64,000 nucleotides of DNA, taken from Marivirga lumbricoides. Lineage in GTDB: Bacteria; Bacteroidota; Bacteroidia; Cytophagales; Cyclobacteriaceae. The translations under genes and the position numbers were made by a program. Location: the NCBI RefSeq assembly GCF_014636295.1, contig NZ_BMEC01000006.1, positions 1 to 64,000 of the forward strand, read 5' to 3'. Under the pieces are notes generated by a model. That model had not been told where the DNA came from, made no database searches, and saw only the letters and a program-made list of their open reading frames with translations. Below are positions 9,207 to 17,614 of this stretch, in pieces; position 1 is the stretch's first letter, and the number at the start of each line of letters is the position of its first letter.

Positions 9207-11713
9207 TAAAATTTGTAGGTAATAGTTAATAAAGAATTACGAGGTGCGCCAGGGAACAATCTTGTATAATTTATAGCCCCCAACCAGTAGGTTTTATTTA
9301 GAATGTTATTCATTTTAACCATTAACTGCATATTGGAATTTATAGGTTTGTAGTAAATGGCCGCATCAAATACTGTAAATGCCGGAATCATAAAATCTCT
9401 TGTCTGCCATGGAATTCTTTCACCTCTGTGTTGCATGCCAAACCCAATTCCCAAGCCTTTCAATACACTTGTAAATCGAAAATCATATCTGGCCCATAAA
9501 TTGACATTATGCCGGGGGGTATTCTCTTTACGTTCTCCAATTAACGCCTCGTTATCATCATCCATAATTATAGCTTCTATAAAGCTGTAGGATGCATTTA
9601 TTTGCAAATTGGGAAGCGCATAGCCTGAGATATCCCACTCAAAACCTCTGCTCCTATCTGATCCTCTCTGCACTAAAAAATCGGGATCCTCTTTGGAAGG
9701 GACAAGTATATTGTTCTGATTGATTTCATAAATTGCCACACTAGTAGTAATATCACCACCAAAAAATACACCCTTGGCTCCTATTTCTTTCAAATCGCTT
9801 AACAATGGATCGAATTGAGCGGCAGAATTTGGGTTCCAAATATAAGATTCTGTATTAGGCATTAGCTCCACAGTGTTTGACTGAGGCTGGAAACCTTCCA
9901 GATAGGTAACGTAAATATTGATGTTCCTATTTAGCTCATAGCTCAGCCCTACCCTTGGTATAAAAGACTGATTACTAAAGGACTGCTGATTTGTCTTTCC
10001 GTAGTTAGTAAAATCATTAAACCACTCATACCTTGCACTTAATAAGGCAGTTAACTTACCAAAGTTCAATTGTTCCTGAATATAAGCTCCATGAGTTACC
10101 GATAAGTTGGAAGGAATTTCAAATACGGAATTCATTGTATAATTCTGGACATTTTTAATGGTGTTAGAAGGGTTTGTTAGGTTGAAATAATCCACATTAG
10201 GCTGAGGAAGTTTAACACCATCAATTTCTGTATACAGAAATTTACTCCCCTGAGCAGGGTCATAGGTTCTGGTAACGCTACCATCTGCAAGTCTATATCC
10301 CCGGGCAGAATTTTGTCCTCCACCATTGGAGACATTCCAGCTATGTAGATCGTAGCCTGCCAATAATTTATGGTTAATATTACCTGTTTTGAGATCGAAA
10401 TTAAAATAAGCATTGATATTGTCAATATTCCAAAACTGTTGCCTTTCAGCATATCTCATTTGAATGAGATTATCTACTGGATTACCTGCACTGTCGATGG
10501 CAAACCTGTTTTCAGTCCTGTGTTCTTGTAAATTTTCACTCCATGTCTGCTTCATGTAAGCACCATTAAAACTAATATTATCAGCTAATTTCTTAAAAAG
10601 GCTCGTTGTCATCACCCACTGCTCCGATTGATAATAATCATTAGTGGCACCAAGATTTAAGCTGATAGGCGTCTGAACATTATTCAAACCTGTTTCACCT
10701 GGTACAGCACCAAAAATAGGTTGTCCCCTGTCTACATTGCCAAGTGCGTTGCTATAAATGAGTTCAACGTTTACAGCTGTTGTCTCATCTGGAATATAGC
10801 TAAAGGAAGGTGAAGCAAGTACCACATTATTTTGCACCAAATCTCTAAAAGAATTTGCCTTTTGCACACCTGCATTTAAACGATACAATAATTTTCCTTC
10901 TTTATCAATAGGTCCTGTAAAATCAAGTGTTCCCCTAAGTGTACTGAAGCTTCCCATGCTTAGGCTTATTTCTTTACGATCTTCTTTCAGGGGTTTTTTA
11001 GTAACTAAATTGATACTGCCACCAGGATCAGCACTAGAAAAAGTAACGGATGCAGGACCTTTCAATACTTCAACTCGTTCTATGTTACTTGTAATGGGCT
11101 GAATAAAATAGAATTGTCTGGTACGCATTCCATTCAATATTTGTCCAGACTCATTCTGAGTAATACCTCGAATATTAAAATGGTTGTAAAAACTTAGGTT
11201 AGATACTCCGCTTACAGTCTTAACGGCATCTGTAACCTGAAAAGCCTGCCTATCTGCAATGAGTTCCTTAGTAACGGCTATCAAAGCTTGAGGCAGTTCT
11301 TTATTTTTAATTCCTGTTTTTGTGGCAGAAAAGGAGTAGTCACTATTGTAATCTTTTTGCTGACGACCAATAATTTCTACCATTTGTAGCTCCACTTTAT
11401 CGTCTTGTAATTTGATGTCGTCTAATTTATAAACTTTCTTTTCCAACAGAGATAATTGCCTGGTATAAGTTTGGAAGCCCACAGACCTAAGTTCTAATTG
11501 GTAATTTCCGGTGCCATCAACAGCAATTTCAAATTGACCATCTCTATCAGTTATGGCTCCTTCTACTACTTGCTCTTGATAAAGTGAAACTGTTACGCCT
11601 GGCAGAGCTGAACCTTCCGAGTTGAAAACTCTTCCCTTTACCTGAATTTGAGCGTAAGATGATGCTGAAATAAGTAAAAGAGAGCCTATAAAAAGTAAAT
11701 TTTTAAATTTCAT
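9206..11713 (-). CDS. TonB-dependent receptor, siderophore-receptor type
   Basis: An outer-membrane importer of 835 residues. A signal peptide (1-21, ending in SSYA) is followed by a carboxypeptidase-regulatory-like domain (about 22-100, VKGRVFNSEGSALPGV), a plug (about 130-240, with VEVLKGPASVTFSSADPGG) and a 22-strand-type barrel ending in the terminal aromatic motif TITYKF. The plug and barrel resemble ferrichrome-type receptors rather than SusC, and no SusD neighbour exists. There is no STN domain, so sigma/anti-sigma signalling is unlikely. It lies in an operon with an ABC-2 transporter and a hydrolase. A metal chelate is the most likely ligand, but the sequence does not say which. Confidence 0.9.
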   Translation of the reverse strand: MKFKNLLFIGSLLLISASSYAQIQVKGRVFNSEGSALPGVTVSLYQEQVVEGAITDRDGQFEIAVDGTGNYQLELRSVGFQTYTRQLSLLEKKVYKLDDIKLQDDKVELQMVEIIGRQQKDYNSDYSFSATKTGIKNKELPQALIAVTKELIADRQAFQVTDAVKTVSGVSNLSFYNHFNIRGITQNESGQILNGMRTRQFYFIQPITSNIERVEVLKGPASVTFSSADPGGSINLVTKKPLKEDRKEISLSMGSFSTLRGTLDFTGPIDKEGKLLYRLNAGVQKANSFRDLVQNNVVLASPSFSYIPDETTAVNVELIYSNALGNVDRGQPIFGAVPGETGLNNVQTPISLNLGATNDYYQSEQWVMTTSLFKKLADNISFNGAYMKQTWSENLQEHRTENRFAIDSAGNPVDNLIQMRYAERQQFWNIDNINAYFNFDLKTGNINHKLLAGYDLHSWNVSNGGGQNSARGYRLADGSVTRTYDPAQGSKFLYTEIDGVKLPQPNVDYFNLTNPSNTIKNVQNYTMNSVFEIPSNLSVTHGAYIQEQLNFGKLTALLSARYEWFNDFTNYGKTNQQSFSNQSFIPRVGLSYELNRNINIYVTYLEGFQPQSNTVELMPNTESYIWNPNSAAQFDPLLSDLKEIGAKGVFFGGDITTSVAIYEINQNNILVPSKEDPDFLVQRGSDRSRGFEWDISGYALPNLQINASYSFIEAIIMDDDNEALIGERKENTPRHNVNLWARYDFRFTSVLKGLGIGFGMQHRGERIPWQTRDFMIPAFTVFDAAIYYKPINSNMQLMVKMNNILNKTYWLGAINYTRLFPGAPRNSLLTITYKF

Positions 11714-11751
11714 GGAATTATGAGGAGATGCTTAATAATCAATTAGGGCTA

Positions 11752-12444
11752 TTATATAGTTTTAAGGTAAAGCTCCTGCAACTCATTAGCACTAACATTT
11801 TTAGTGTCTGCAGAATGGATCAGTTGCCCTTCTTTCATAATACCTATTTTACTTCCTACATTAACAGCATTGAAAATATCATGGGTGGCCATGAATATAG
11901 ATTTCTTTTCTTTTACCAATTCTTTACAAATTGAGGTGAACTCATTGGTGGCTTGAGGATCAAGTCCCGAAGTAGGCTCGTCCATAAAAATAACTTGTGC
12001 ATTTTTGGAGAGTGCGATAGCAATTCCTACTTTTTGACGCATACCTTTAGAATAGTTAGAAAGCTTCTTTTTAAGATCCCCTTCTTTTAAACCTGCTTTT
12101 TGCAATAGAGCTTTCAGTTCATTTTTAGTATATTGGTTGCCTGAAAGCTTACTAAAGAACTCAAGGTTCTCGATACTGTTCATATTTCCATAAAGCTGAA
12201 CTACTTCAGGTATGTAAGCAATCATCTGATTTGTCTTCTTATCAGCCCCTACTTCTACTCCATTAATCAGCGCTTTGCCACCAGATGGTTCAATTAAACC
12301 TAAGAATAAATTTATTGTGGTGGTTTTTCCAGCGCCATTTTGCCCTAAAAGGCAATATACCTCTCCCTTATCTACTTTGATATTTAAATTAATGAGTGCA
12401 TTGTGCTTGCCATACATCTTCGAAAGATTGACCGCTTCTAACAT
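11752..12444 (-). CDS. ABC transporter ATP-binding protein (CcmA/NosF type)
   Basis: An ATPase of 230 residues with all motifs: Walker A GQNGAGKT (34-41), signature YSKGMRQ (131-137), Walker B VIFMDEP with Asp155-Glu156, and the switch His in MATHDI. It should energise the two ABC-2 permeases encoded downstream. It is the first gene of the five-gene operon; the TonB receptor follows after 38 bp. Its promoter and operator lie at 12525-12570, and a strong hairpin sits in the leader. Confidence 0.92.
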   Translation of the reverse strand: MLEAVNLSKMYGKHNALINLNIKVDKGEVYCLLGQNGAGKTTTINLFLGLIEPSGGKALINGVEVGADKKTNQMIAYIPEVVQLYGNMNSIENLEFFSKLSGNQYTKNELKALLQKAGLKEGDLKKKLSNYSKGMRQKVGIAIALSKNAQVIFMDEPTSGLDPQATNEFTSICKELVKEKKSIFMATHDIFNAVNVGSKIGIMKEGQLIHSADTKNVSANELQELYLKTI

Positions 12445-12472
12445 GTGTTTCGTGATTACAAGATTATAAGAC

Positions 12473-12505
12473 TTAAAGCAATGACTTACTTAAGCATTGC
12501 TTTAA
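12473..12505 (-). promoter_or_regulatory. Leader hairpin with GCAAT half-sites
   Basis: The arms TTAAAGCAATG (12473-12483) and CATTGCTTTAA (12495-12505) form an 11-bp perfect stem with an 11-nt loop. It lies about 30 bp before the ATPase start and downstream of the predicted promoter. It could be an RNA regulatory hairpin or a second, widely spaced protein site, because the GCAAT/ATTGC half-sites of the upstream operator recur in it. Confidence 0.5.
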
Positions 12506-12524
12506 ACTTTCCGGTTTAAAAACG

Positions 12525-12570
12525 CGAAGATAGCGGATAATTTATTTAATGCAATATAATTGCGTTTATT
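12525..12570 (-). promoter_or_regulatory. Promoter plus palindromic operator (copy 2)
   Basis: On the minus strand a TTG (12552-12554) is followed after 19 bases by TATCTTCG (12525-12532), one mismatch from TAnnTTTG. The TTG is again inside a palindrome: GCAAT at 12551-12555 and ATTGC at 12559-12563, three bases apart. One outer arm (ATTGCGTTTAT, 12559-12569) is identical to the arm at 5104-5114. The other arm has a mismatch (AATGCAAT). The same geometry as at 5071-5114 argues for one regulator. Confidence 0.7.
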
Positions 12571-12601
12571 ATTTTAGCAGGTAATAACTTTCCTGACTTC
12601 A

Positions 12602-13330
12602 CTAATGCACAAATTTTACAGAGGTAAAGCTATCCAGAACCTGTAACAGTTCTTCCTGCTTAGCTATATCATCTGTTTCAGTCATAGCATTTTGCTGTTG
12701 CTGGTGATAGAAATATTTTCCGCTCACTTTAGCTTCCGCATCATCGCTGGTGGCCAACCATATCTGGGTCTGGTAGCCCTTCTCAAGGTCGTCTGATGCA
12801 GTTGAACCACCCATTTTTGTTGGCACCCATCCAGGATCTACCGCATTAGCATACACCTGGGGCCATAGTCGGGCAATGGATTTTGTCAGTAGCACTATAT
12901 GTAGTTTGGAGTCTCCATACGTAACTTTTCCCGGCTGCAGATTTTTAAATCCAGCTCTCCCCTGCCGGTGCAGATTTGAACTGAGGTAAATCAATCGCTT
13001 TGGTTTGTTAATTAAGCAGGTCAAGATGTAAGGAGCTAATGTATTGACATTAAATATGAGTTCAGGAGAGGCTGAATAGACTCCGGCATTGTGAATAATG
13101 GCATCAAAAGCACCTAAGGCATTAACTTCAGCTGCTAATTGTTTAGTTTCCTCTATATCAGAAAGATCTCCGGTCAAAACAGCTTCTGCATTTGGCACAG
13201 CATTTTTAGCGTCCTCTGCTCTTTTATTGTTTCTGGCATGTAATACCACTTGATGTCCTTCCCGGGTTAATTGCTTAGCTGCCAATTGCCCTAATCCGTC
13301 TGCTGAGCCCGTAATGAATATTCTTGACAT
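12602..13330 (-). CDS. Short-chain dehydrogenase/reductase
   Basis: A classical SDR of 242 residues with a Rossmann fold. The dinucleotide motif is TGSADGLG (7-14), HNAG lies at 80-83, and the catalytic Ser (about 117-118), Tyr138 and Lys142 (YGDSK) are in place. The basic residues after the second strand (HARNNKR) favour NADP(H). The substrate is not predictable. It points towards the ABC operon on the same strand but has about 157 bp and a separate promoter between them, so it is probably an independent unit. Confidence 0.88.
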   Translation of the reverse strand: MSRIFITGSADGLGQLAAKQLTREGHQVVLHARNNKRAEDAKNAVPNAEAVLTGDLSDIEETKQLAAEVNALGAFDAIIHNAGVYSASPELIFNVNTLAPYILTCLINKPKRLIYLSSNLHRQGRAGFKNLQPGKVTYGDSKLHIVLLTKSIARLWPQVYANAVDPGWVPTKMGGSTASDDLEKGYQTQIWLATSDDAEAKVSGKYFYHQQQQNAMTETDDIAKQEELLQVLDSFTSVKFVH

Positions 13331-13763
13331 GTACTTATATTATTTAATGAAATGGGCTATTTAAAATTCCAAGACTCTCTCCTACGAGGCCTTAAGTATC
13401 ACTTACAATACGGGCTTCCTTACTTAAAAGGTTTTTTAAAGATTAAACCTCATGAAAGTGATCCAATTATTTGATTGTATATCTCATACTTTTTTAATTG
13501 ATTAAAATCTTACACCTAACATAATTACTTAGTTATTTTAGAATTCGACTATTTATAGGATATAAAGAAGTTAGGTAGCGTGTATTGTATTTACTTAACT
13601 GTTAAAATATAGCAATAAAACCTTCATAAAAGCTCCTCAAAAACTTTTCCTACCAAAATCTTCGGAAACATTACTTCTTTTGATGACAGCTTAATGTATT
13701 GGGTAGAACTATTTAATGAAAAATAAGAATAAATACGGTAAATTGATAATTCAATTATATTAA
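13331..13763. other. Intergenic region, nothing recognised
   Basis: This 433-bp AT-rich gap lies between two divergent genes (SDR on the minus strand, hybrid kinase on the plus strand). It must hold both promoters, but I see no clear TTG/TAnnTTTG pair, no long inverted repeat and no coding frame worth reporting. Confidence 0.5.
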
Positions 13764-16700
13764 ATGTTGAAACTAATTACGAAACCTTCTGGCAAAGTCA
13801 AAGATTCCTCATCACTGCTATCCTTTGGAATAGCAGGAGCTCAGGAAGATGAAAATTTTACAGACATAACACAGCTGGCTGCAGAAGTTTGTAATGCTCC
13901 TATTTCTATTATCTCGCTGGAGCATAATACCAGGAAATGGTTCAAGAAACATGTAGGAATTTCGATTGCAGAAACCCCTTCAGAATTCTCTATTGTAAGC
14001 TCAGAAAACAATCATAAAGATGTTTTGGAATGGACAAATGACGAGCTGGAAAAATACTATACCAAGGCGGTCAGTAGTTCAAATACTCAGCATGTGAAGT
14101 TTTATGCATCAATACCACTTATAAACAACGAGGGATATACATATGGTACTTTAAATGTTCTGGATTATCAGCCTCAAAAGCTAAATGATAGCCAGAAGAA
14201 AGTACTGGGTATTTTAGCTAAACAGGTACTGATACGCATTGATCACCTGAAGAAGAACAGAAAATTAAAGCATGCGGAATTTACTTTCGATAATTCAATA
14301 GTAGGAATTGTGCGGCTGAATAAAGAAGGAGCTATTTTAGAGTGCAATAAAAAGTATAAAGAGATGGTAGGCCATTCAAATAGCGGATTGTGCCCTAAGT
14401 TCATTTATGACCTTGACCCTCAATTTAACAAAGAAAACTGGAAGAATTACTGGGGAAAATTACAGAAGAAGCCATTTTTAAAAATTGAAACTCAATCTAA
14501 GCTCAAAGAGACAAATTATAGAGACATAGAGAGGTCTTTATCTATCCATACCAATGGAAATGAGCAGTTTGTTGAGATAGCTTGCCATGATATTACTGAG
14601 CGCAAGAATATAGAGCAAAAATATCAAGAGAATATTGATTTACTTGAAGAAAATGATAATAAATCAAAACGTACCATTGATTTATTAGAAGAGCTTCAGA
14701 ACATTGCCCATATTGGTTATTGGGAGTATAATCTTAAAAATAAAGATATATTTTGGTCTGACGAAACACGAAAAATTCATGAAGTTGAGGGTAGCTATAC
14801 TCCTACTTATCAGGAAGGTATAAACTTTTATGATGATGAGTCAAAGCCTGTTATCATACAAACAATTAAAACAGCCATTAAAAGTGGTAGCTCATGGAAT
14901 AAAAAACTGAAAATAGTAACAGCCAAAGGGAATAAAAAATGGGTACGATCTGTAGGAAAAGTCTCTAATGAAAAAGGAGAGCCAGTTTTACTGTATGGAC
15001 TATTTGCGGATATTTCAGAAGAGATTGAAATTCGCAAAAAAGTGACTCTCAGTCAGGAAAACTACCAATTATTAGCTAACCATACGCATGAAATGGTGGC
15101 GCTCCACCAATTAGATGGAACCTATACCTATATTTCCCCGGCCTCCAAAATTGTTTTAGGATATGAACCCGAAGAGTTAATAGGGAAGAATCCTTATGAT
15201 TATTTTCATCCTGATGATATTGAAAGAATCAGGAAAGAATCACACGAGCCAGTTGTTCAAAAAAATGATTTAGCAAAGATTGAGTGTAGAGTAATTACGA
15301 AAAGCGGAGAATATAAGTGGTTAGAAGTGCTTTCCAAATCAATTATGTCAAATGATAAAGCTGTTGCTATCATAACCTCATCCAGAGATATTACTGAGCG
15401 AGTTGAAATTCAAACTGAATTATTTGAAAATTACAAATCTTTAGAAAAGGCTAAAGAGCAGGCTGAAATAGCCTCTAACTCAAAAAAGCAATTTCTAACA
15501 ACAATGAGTCATGAAATAAGAACTCCTCTGAATGCTATTAATGGACTGACTCACCTATTATTAAAGAGCAACCCCAGGGAAGATCAAATTGAAAATCTGA
15601 AATTATTAAATTTCTCAGGAGAGAATTTACTAAACCTAATTAATGACATACTTGATATTTCTAAAATAGAATCGGGGAAACTTGAGCTTGCTAAACAACC
15701 ATTTGATTTGGCGTACCTGCTTACAAATATTCAGAGATCTTTGGGTACTAAGGCAAAGGAGAACCTGGTAAATATAGCCATTAAATATGATGATAATTTA
15801 CCCACAATTTTTGTAGGAGATAGTGCAAGAATAAGCCAGGTACTATATAATCTGGTAGGGAATGCTATAAAGTTTACTAAAAATGGTGAGGTTACTATTC
15901 TAACCTCTCTCCTGGAGCAATCGGGAACTACTTATAAGTTTAGAATTGGCGTAAAGGATAATGGTATTGGTATATCAAAAGAAAAACAGGCGAAAATTTT
16001 CGGATCATTTGAACAGGCAGATGCCAGCATATCCCGTCAGTATGGAGGCACCGGTCTGGGGCTGTATATATCTTCAAAGCTAGTTGAGTTGATGGACAGT
16101 GTTATTCAATTAGACAGTATGGAAAACATGGGGTCATACTTCTATTTTGATATTCAACTAAACGAGGGCTCTATGGAGTTAGAAGATCTTTCTAATACCA
16201 ATGCTGAAATTGACTTTAGGGGAAAAAGTATCCGGGCTTTAGTAGCTGAAGACAATACTGCTAATCAGATGATTATCAGCAAATTCTTAGAAATGTATAA
16301 TGTGGATTTTGAAATTGCTGAAAATGGCAAAGAAGCATTGGAGAAAATTAAATCCAAAGCATACAATTTTGTGCTCATGGATTTACAAATGCCTTTAATG
16401 GATGGCTTTGAAGCAACGCAAAAAATTCGAAGCCTGGATGATGAGTATTTTAAAAATGTACCTATTATAGCATTAACTGCCGATGTCTTTGAGAATGTTA
16501 AAAGTGAGTCTCTTGCCAGTGGAATGGACGATTACCTAAGCAAGCCATTCAGACCAAAAGATCTTGTTAATATTATCAATAAATATTCTGCAAAAATTGG
16601 AGATTTACAAGTGAGAATGCCTAAACAGGCTCTCCCACCTGAAAAAGGAGTGACAATTCCATTTGAAGAGGGCAACTGGAATAGCAGTGATATTGAAAAA

Positions 16701-17018
16701 ACATTAGCAGCAGGTTTATTGGGAGATCAGCCTTTTAAAATGAAATTTTTAAGAAAATGCAACGATAATATTCTCCAATTCAAAAGTGGTTTTAAGGTAT
16801 GCATCCAAAATAAAGATATCGCACAATTAAGAGTATTACATCATAATTTAATCACCATACTAAGGTTTTTCAGACTAGAGTTTGTTTTAAATAATATTCG
16901 TAAATTAGTTGAAGAAGGAGAAGGTTTTCCAGGTAACACCGTACTTATTGACAAAATATCTTCACAGATAAATAAGGTAAATGCAGATTTTGAGGCCATT
17001 CTCAATAAACACGAATAA
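13764..17018 (+). CDS. Hybrid sensor histidine kinase/response regulator with GAF and PAS domains
   Basis: A cytoplasmic hybrid kinase of 1084 residues without membrane segments. Domain order: a GAF-like domain (about 20-155), three PAS/PAC domains (about 165-290, 310-425 and 430-550), a short coiled coil, HisKA with phosphoacceptor His583 (MSHEIRTP), HATPase with GNAIKFT and the GGTGLGL box (to about 800), a REC domain with Asp873 (LMDLQMP), and a C-terminal HPt-like helical domain (about 975-1075). In the HPt region a His lies in LHHNLITILRF, but the surrounding motif is degenerate. It probably feeds a phosphorelay; no cognate DNA-binding regulator is adjacent. The signal is unknown. Confidence 0.93.
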   Translation: MLKLITKPSGKVKDSSSLLSFGIAGAQEDENFTDITQLAAEVCNAPISIISLEHNTRKWFKKHVGISIAETPSEFSIVSSENNHKDVLEWTNDELEKYYTKAVSSSNTQHVKFYASIPLINNEGYTYGTLNVLDYQPQKLNDSQKKVLGILAKQVLIRIDHLKKNRKLKHAEFTFDNSIVGIVRLNKEGAILECNKKYKEMVGHSNSGLCPKFIYDLDPQFNKENWKNYWGKLQKKPFLKIETQSKLKETNYRDIERSLSIHTNGNEQFVEIACHDITERKNIEQKYQENIDLLEENDNKSKRTIDLLEELQNIAHIGYWEYNLKNKDIFWSDETRKIHEVEGSYTPTYQEGINFYDDESKPVIIQTIKTAIKSGSSWNKKLKIVTAKGNKKWVRSVGKVSNEKGEPVLLYGLFADISEEIEIRKKVTLSQENYQLLANHTHEMVALHQLDGTYTYISPASKIVLGYEPEELIGKNPYDYFHPDDIERIRKESHEPVVQKNDLAKIECRVITKSGEYKWLEVLSKSIMSNDKAVAIITSSRDITERVEIQTELFENYKSLEKAKEQAEIASNSKKQFLTTMSHEIRTPLNAINGLTHLLLKSNPREDQIENLKLLNFSGENLLNLINDILDISKIESGKLELAKQPFDLAYLLTNIQRSLGTKAKENLVNIAIKYDDNLPTIFVGDSARISQVLYNLVGNAIKFTKNGEVTILTSLLEQSGTTYKFRIGVKDNGIGISKEKQAKIFGSFEQADASISRQYGGTGLGLYISSKLVELMDSVIQLDSMENMGSYFYFDIQLNEGSMELEDLSNTNAEIDFRGKSIRALVAEDNTANQMIISKFLEMYNVDFEIAENGKEALEKIKSKAYNFVLMDLQMPLMDGFEATQKIRSLDDEYFKNVPIIALTADVFENVKSESLASGMDDYLSKPFRPKDLVNIINKYSAKIGDLQVRMPKQALPPEKGVTIPFEEGNWNSSDIEKTLAAGLLGDQPFKMKFLRKCNDNILQFKSGFKVCIQNKDIAQLRVLHHNLITILRFFRLEFVLNNIRKLVEEGEGFPGNTVLIDKISSQINKVNADFEAILNKHE

Positions 17019-17042
17019 AATTTGATTATAAATTAACTGGTT

Positions 17043-17077
17043 TGGCATACAGCATTAGAAAATGCTAAATTATGCCA
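17043..17077. terminator. Bidirectional hairpin between convergent genes
   Basis: TGGCATA (17043-17049) pairs with TATGCCA (17071-17077), and inside it AGCATT pairs with AATGCT around an agaa loop. It lies between the kinase stop and the stop of the minus-strand small gene, whose TAA overlaps the stem. It is a plausible shared terminator, though without long U runs. Confidence 0.5.
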
Positions 17078-17321
17078 CCCGGGATTCGGAATATAAATCG
17101 TAGGCAGCCACAAGAGATTCTCGGCCGGTAGAAGATTCGTATTTTTCGAAAGTTTCTATAGCTTCCCTTCCTTCCTTATAAACAGGTATATACTTCTGGT
17201 CGTATGCATCCCAAACTACCAAAAGATAAGCATATCCTATTTTACTGTCACGGCCTTTTTCAAGCCAATTTTCAAAAATTGCTTCATCCAATGAAGCTGG
17301 GAAAGCGGAGCCATCAAACAT
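17070..17321 (-). CDS. Small hypothetical protein
   Basis: An acidic protein of 83 residues rich in Tyr and Glu, with no signal peptide or membrane segment. The sequence has even composition and helix-like patterning (EAIFENWLEKGRD, REAIETFEKYE), so it looks like a real folded small protein. I do not recognise a family. It converges on the kinase gene and diverges from the xylanase gene, with no operon partner. Confidence 0.6.
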   Translation of the reverse strand: MFDGSAFPASLDEAIFENWLEKGRDSKIGYAYLLVVWDAYDQKYIPVYKEGREAIETFEKYESSTGRESLVAAYDLYSESRVA

Positions 17322-17510
17322 ACTCAGGTTACTGTTTAGAAATTTGTTGCAATTTAGACCTTATAACTATTGATACAAAGTATAATTCCTATTCTGTTGA
17401 AGTAAATATTATCCATAAATAACCAACACTATACCTTTCGTATTTATGTGTATTTTAAATTCTTAAAACTTAGGATTAATAAATATTATTTGTTAAATTG
17501 TTTTTATGAT

Positions 17511-17524
17511 CGCAATCGATTGCG
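17511..17524. promoter_or_regulatory. LacI-type operator-like palindrome
   Basis: CGCAATCGATTGCG is a perfect 14-bp palindrome with a central CG, about 90 bp before the xylanase start. Central-CG palindromes of this form are typical of LacI-family sugar regulators. No LacI gene is in the window. The half-site resembles the GCAAT of the operators at 5.1 and 12.55 kb, but the spacing differs (two bases rather than three). Confidence 0.45.
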
Positions 17525-17563
17525 TGTCAATTCCCAAAATTAGTATGCACCCATTGCGATTAT

Positions 17564-17587
17564 ATCAATAATTGGGTAATTATTGAT
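17564..17587. promoter_or_regulatory. Perfect inverted repeat before the xylanase gene
   Basis: ATCAATAATT and AATTATTGAT flank a 4-base GGGT centre and end 27 bp before the ATG. It could be an operator or a leader-RNA hairpin that affects translation. Together with the palindrome at 17511 it suggests regulated expression. Confidence 0.45.
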
Positions 17588-17614
17588 TAAATATTTTAAC
17601 CAAAATCCAAAATT

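Noticed and set aside
17511-17524. Third copy of the 5.1/12.55-kb operator
   Set aside because: It shares the GCAAT half-site, but the centre is two bases (CG) instead of three and the outer arms differ, so a different regulator is more likely.
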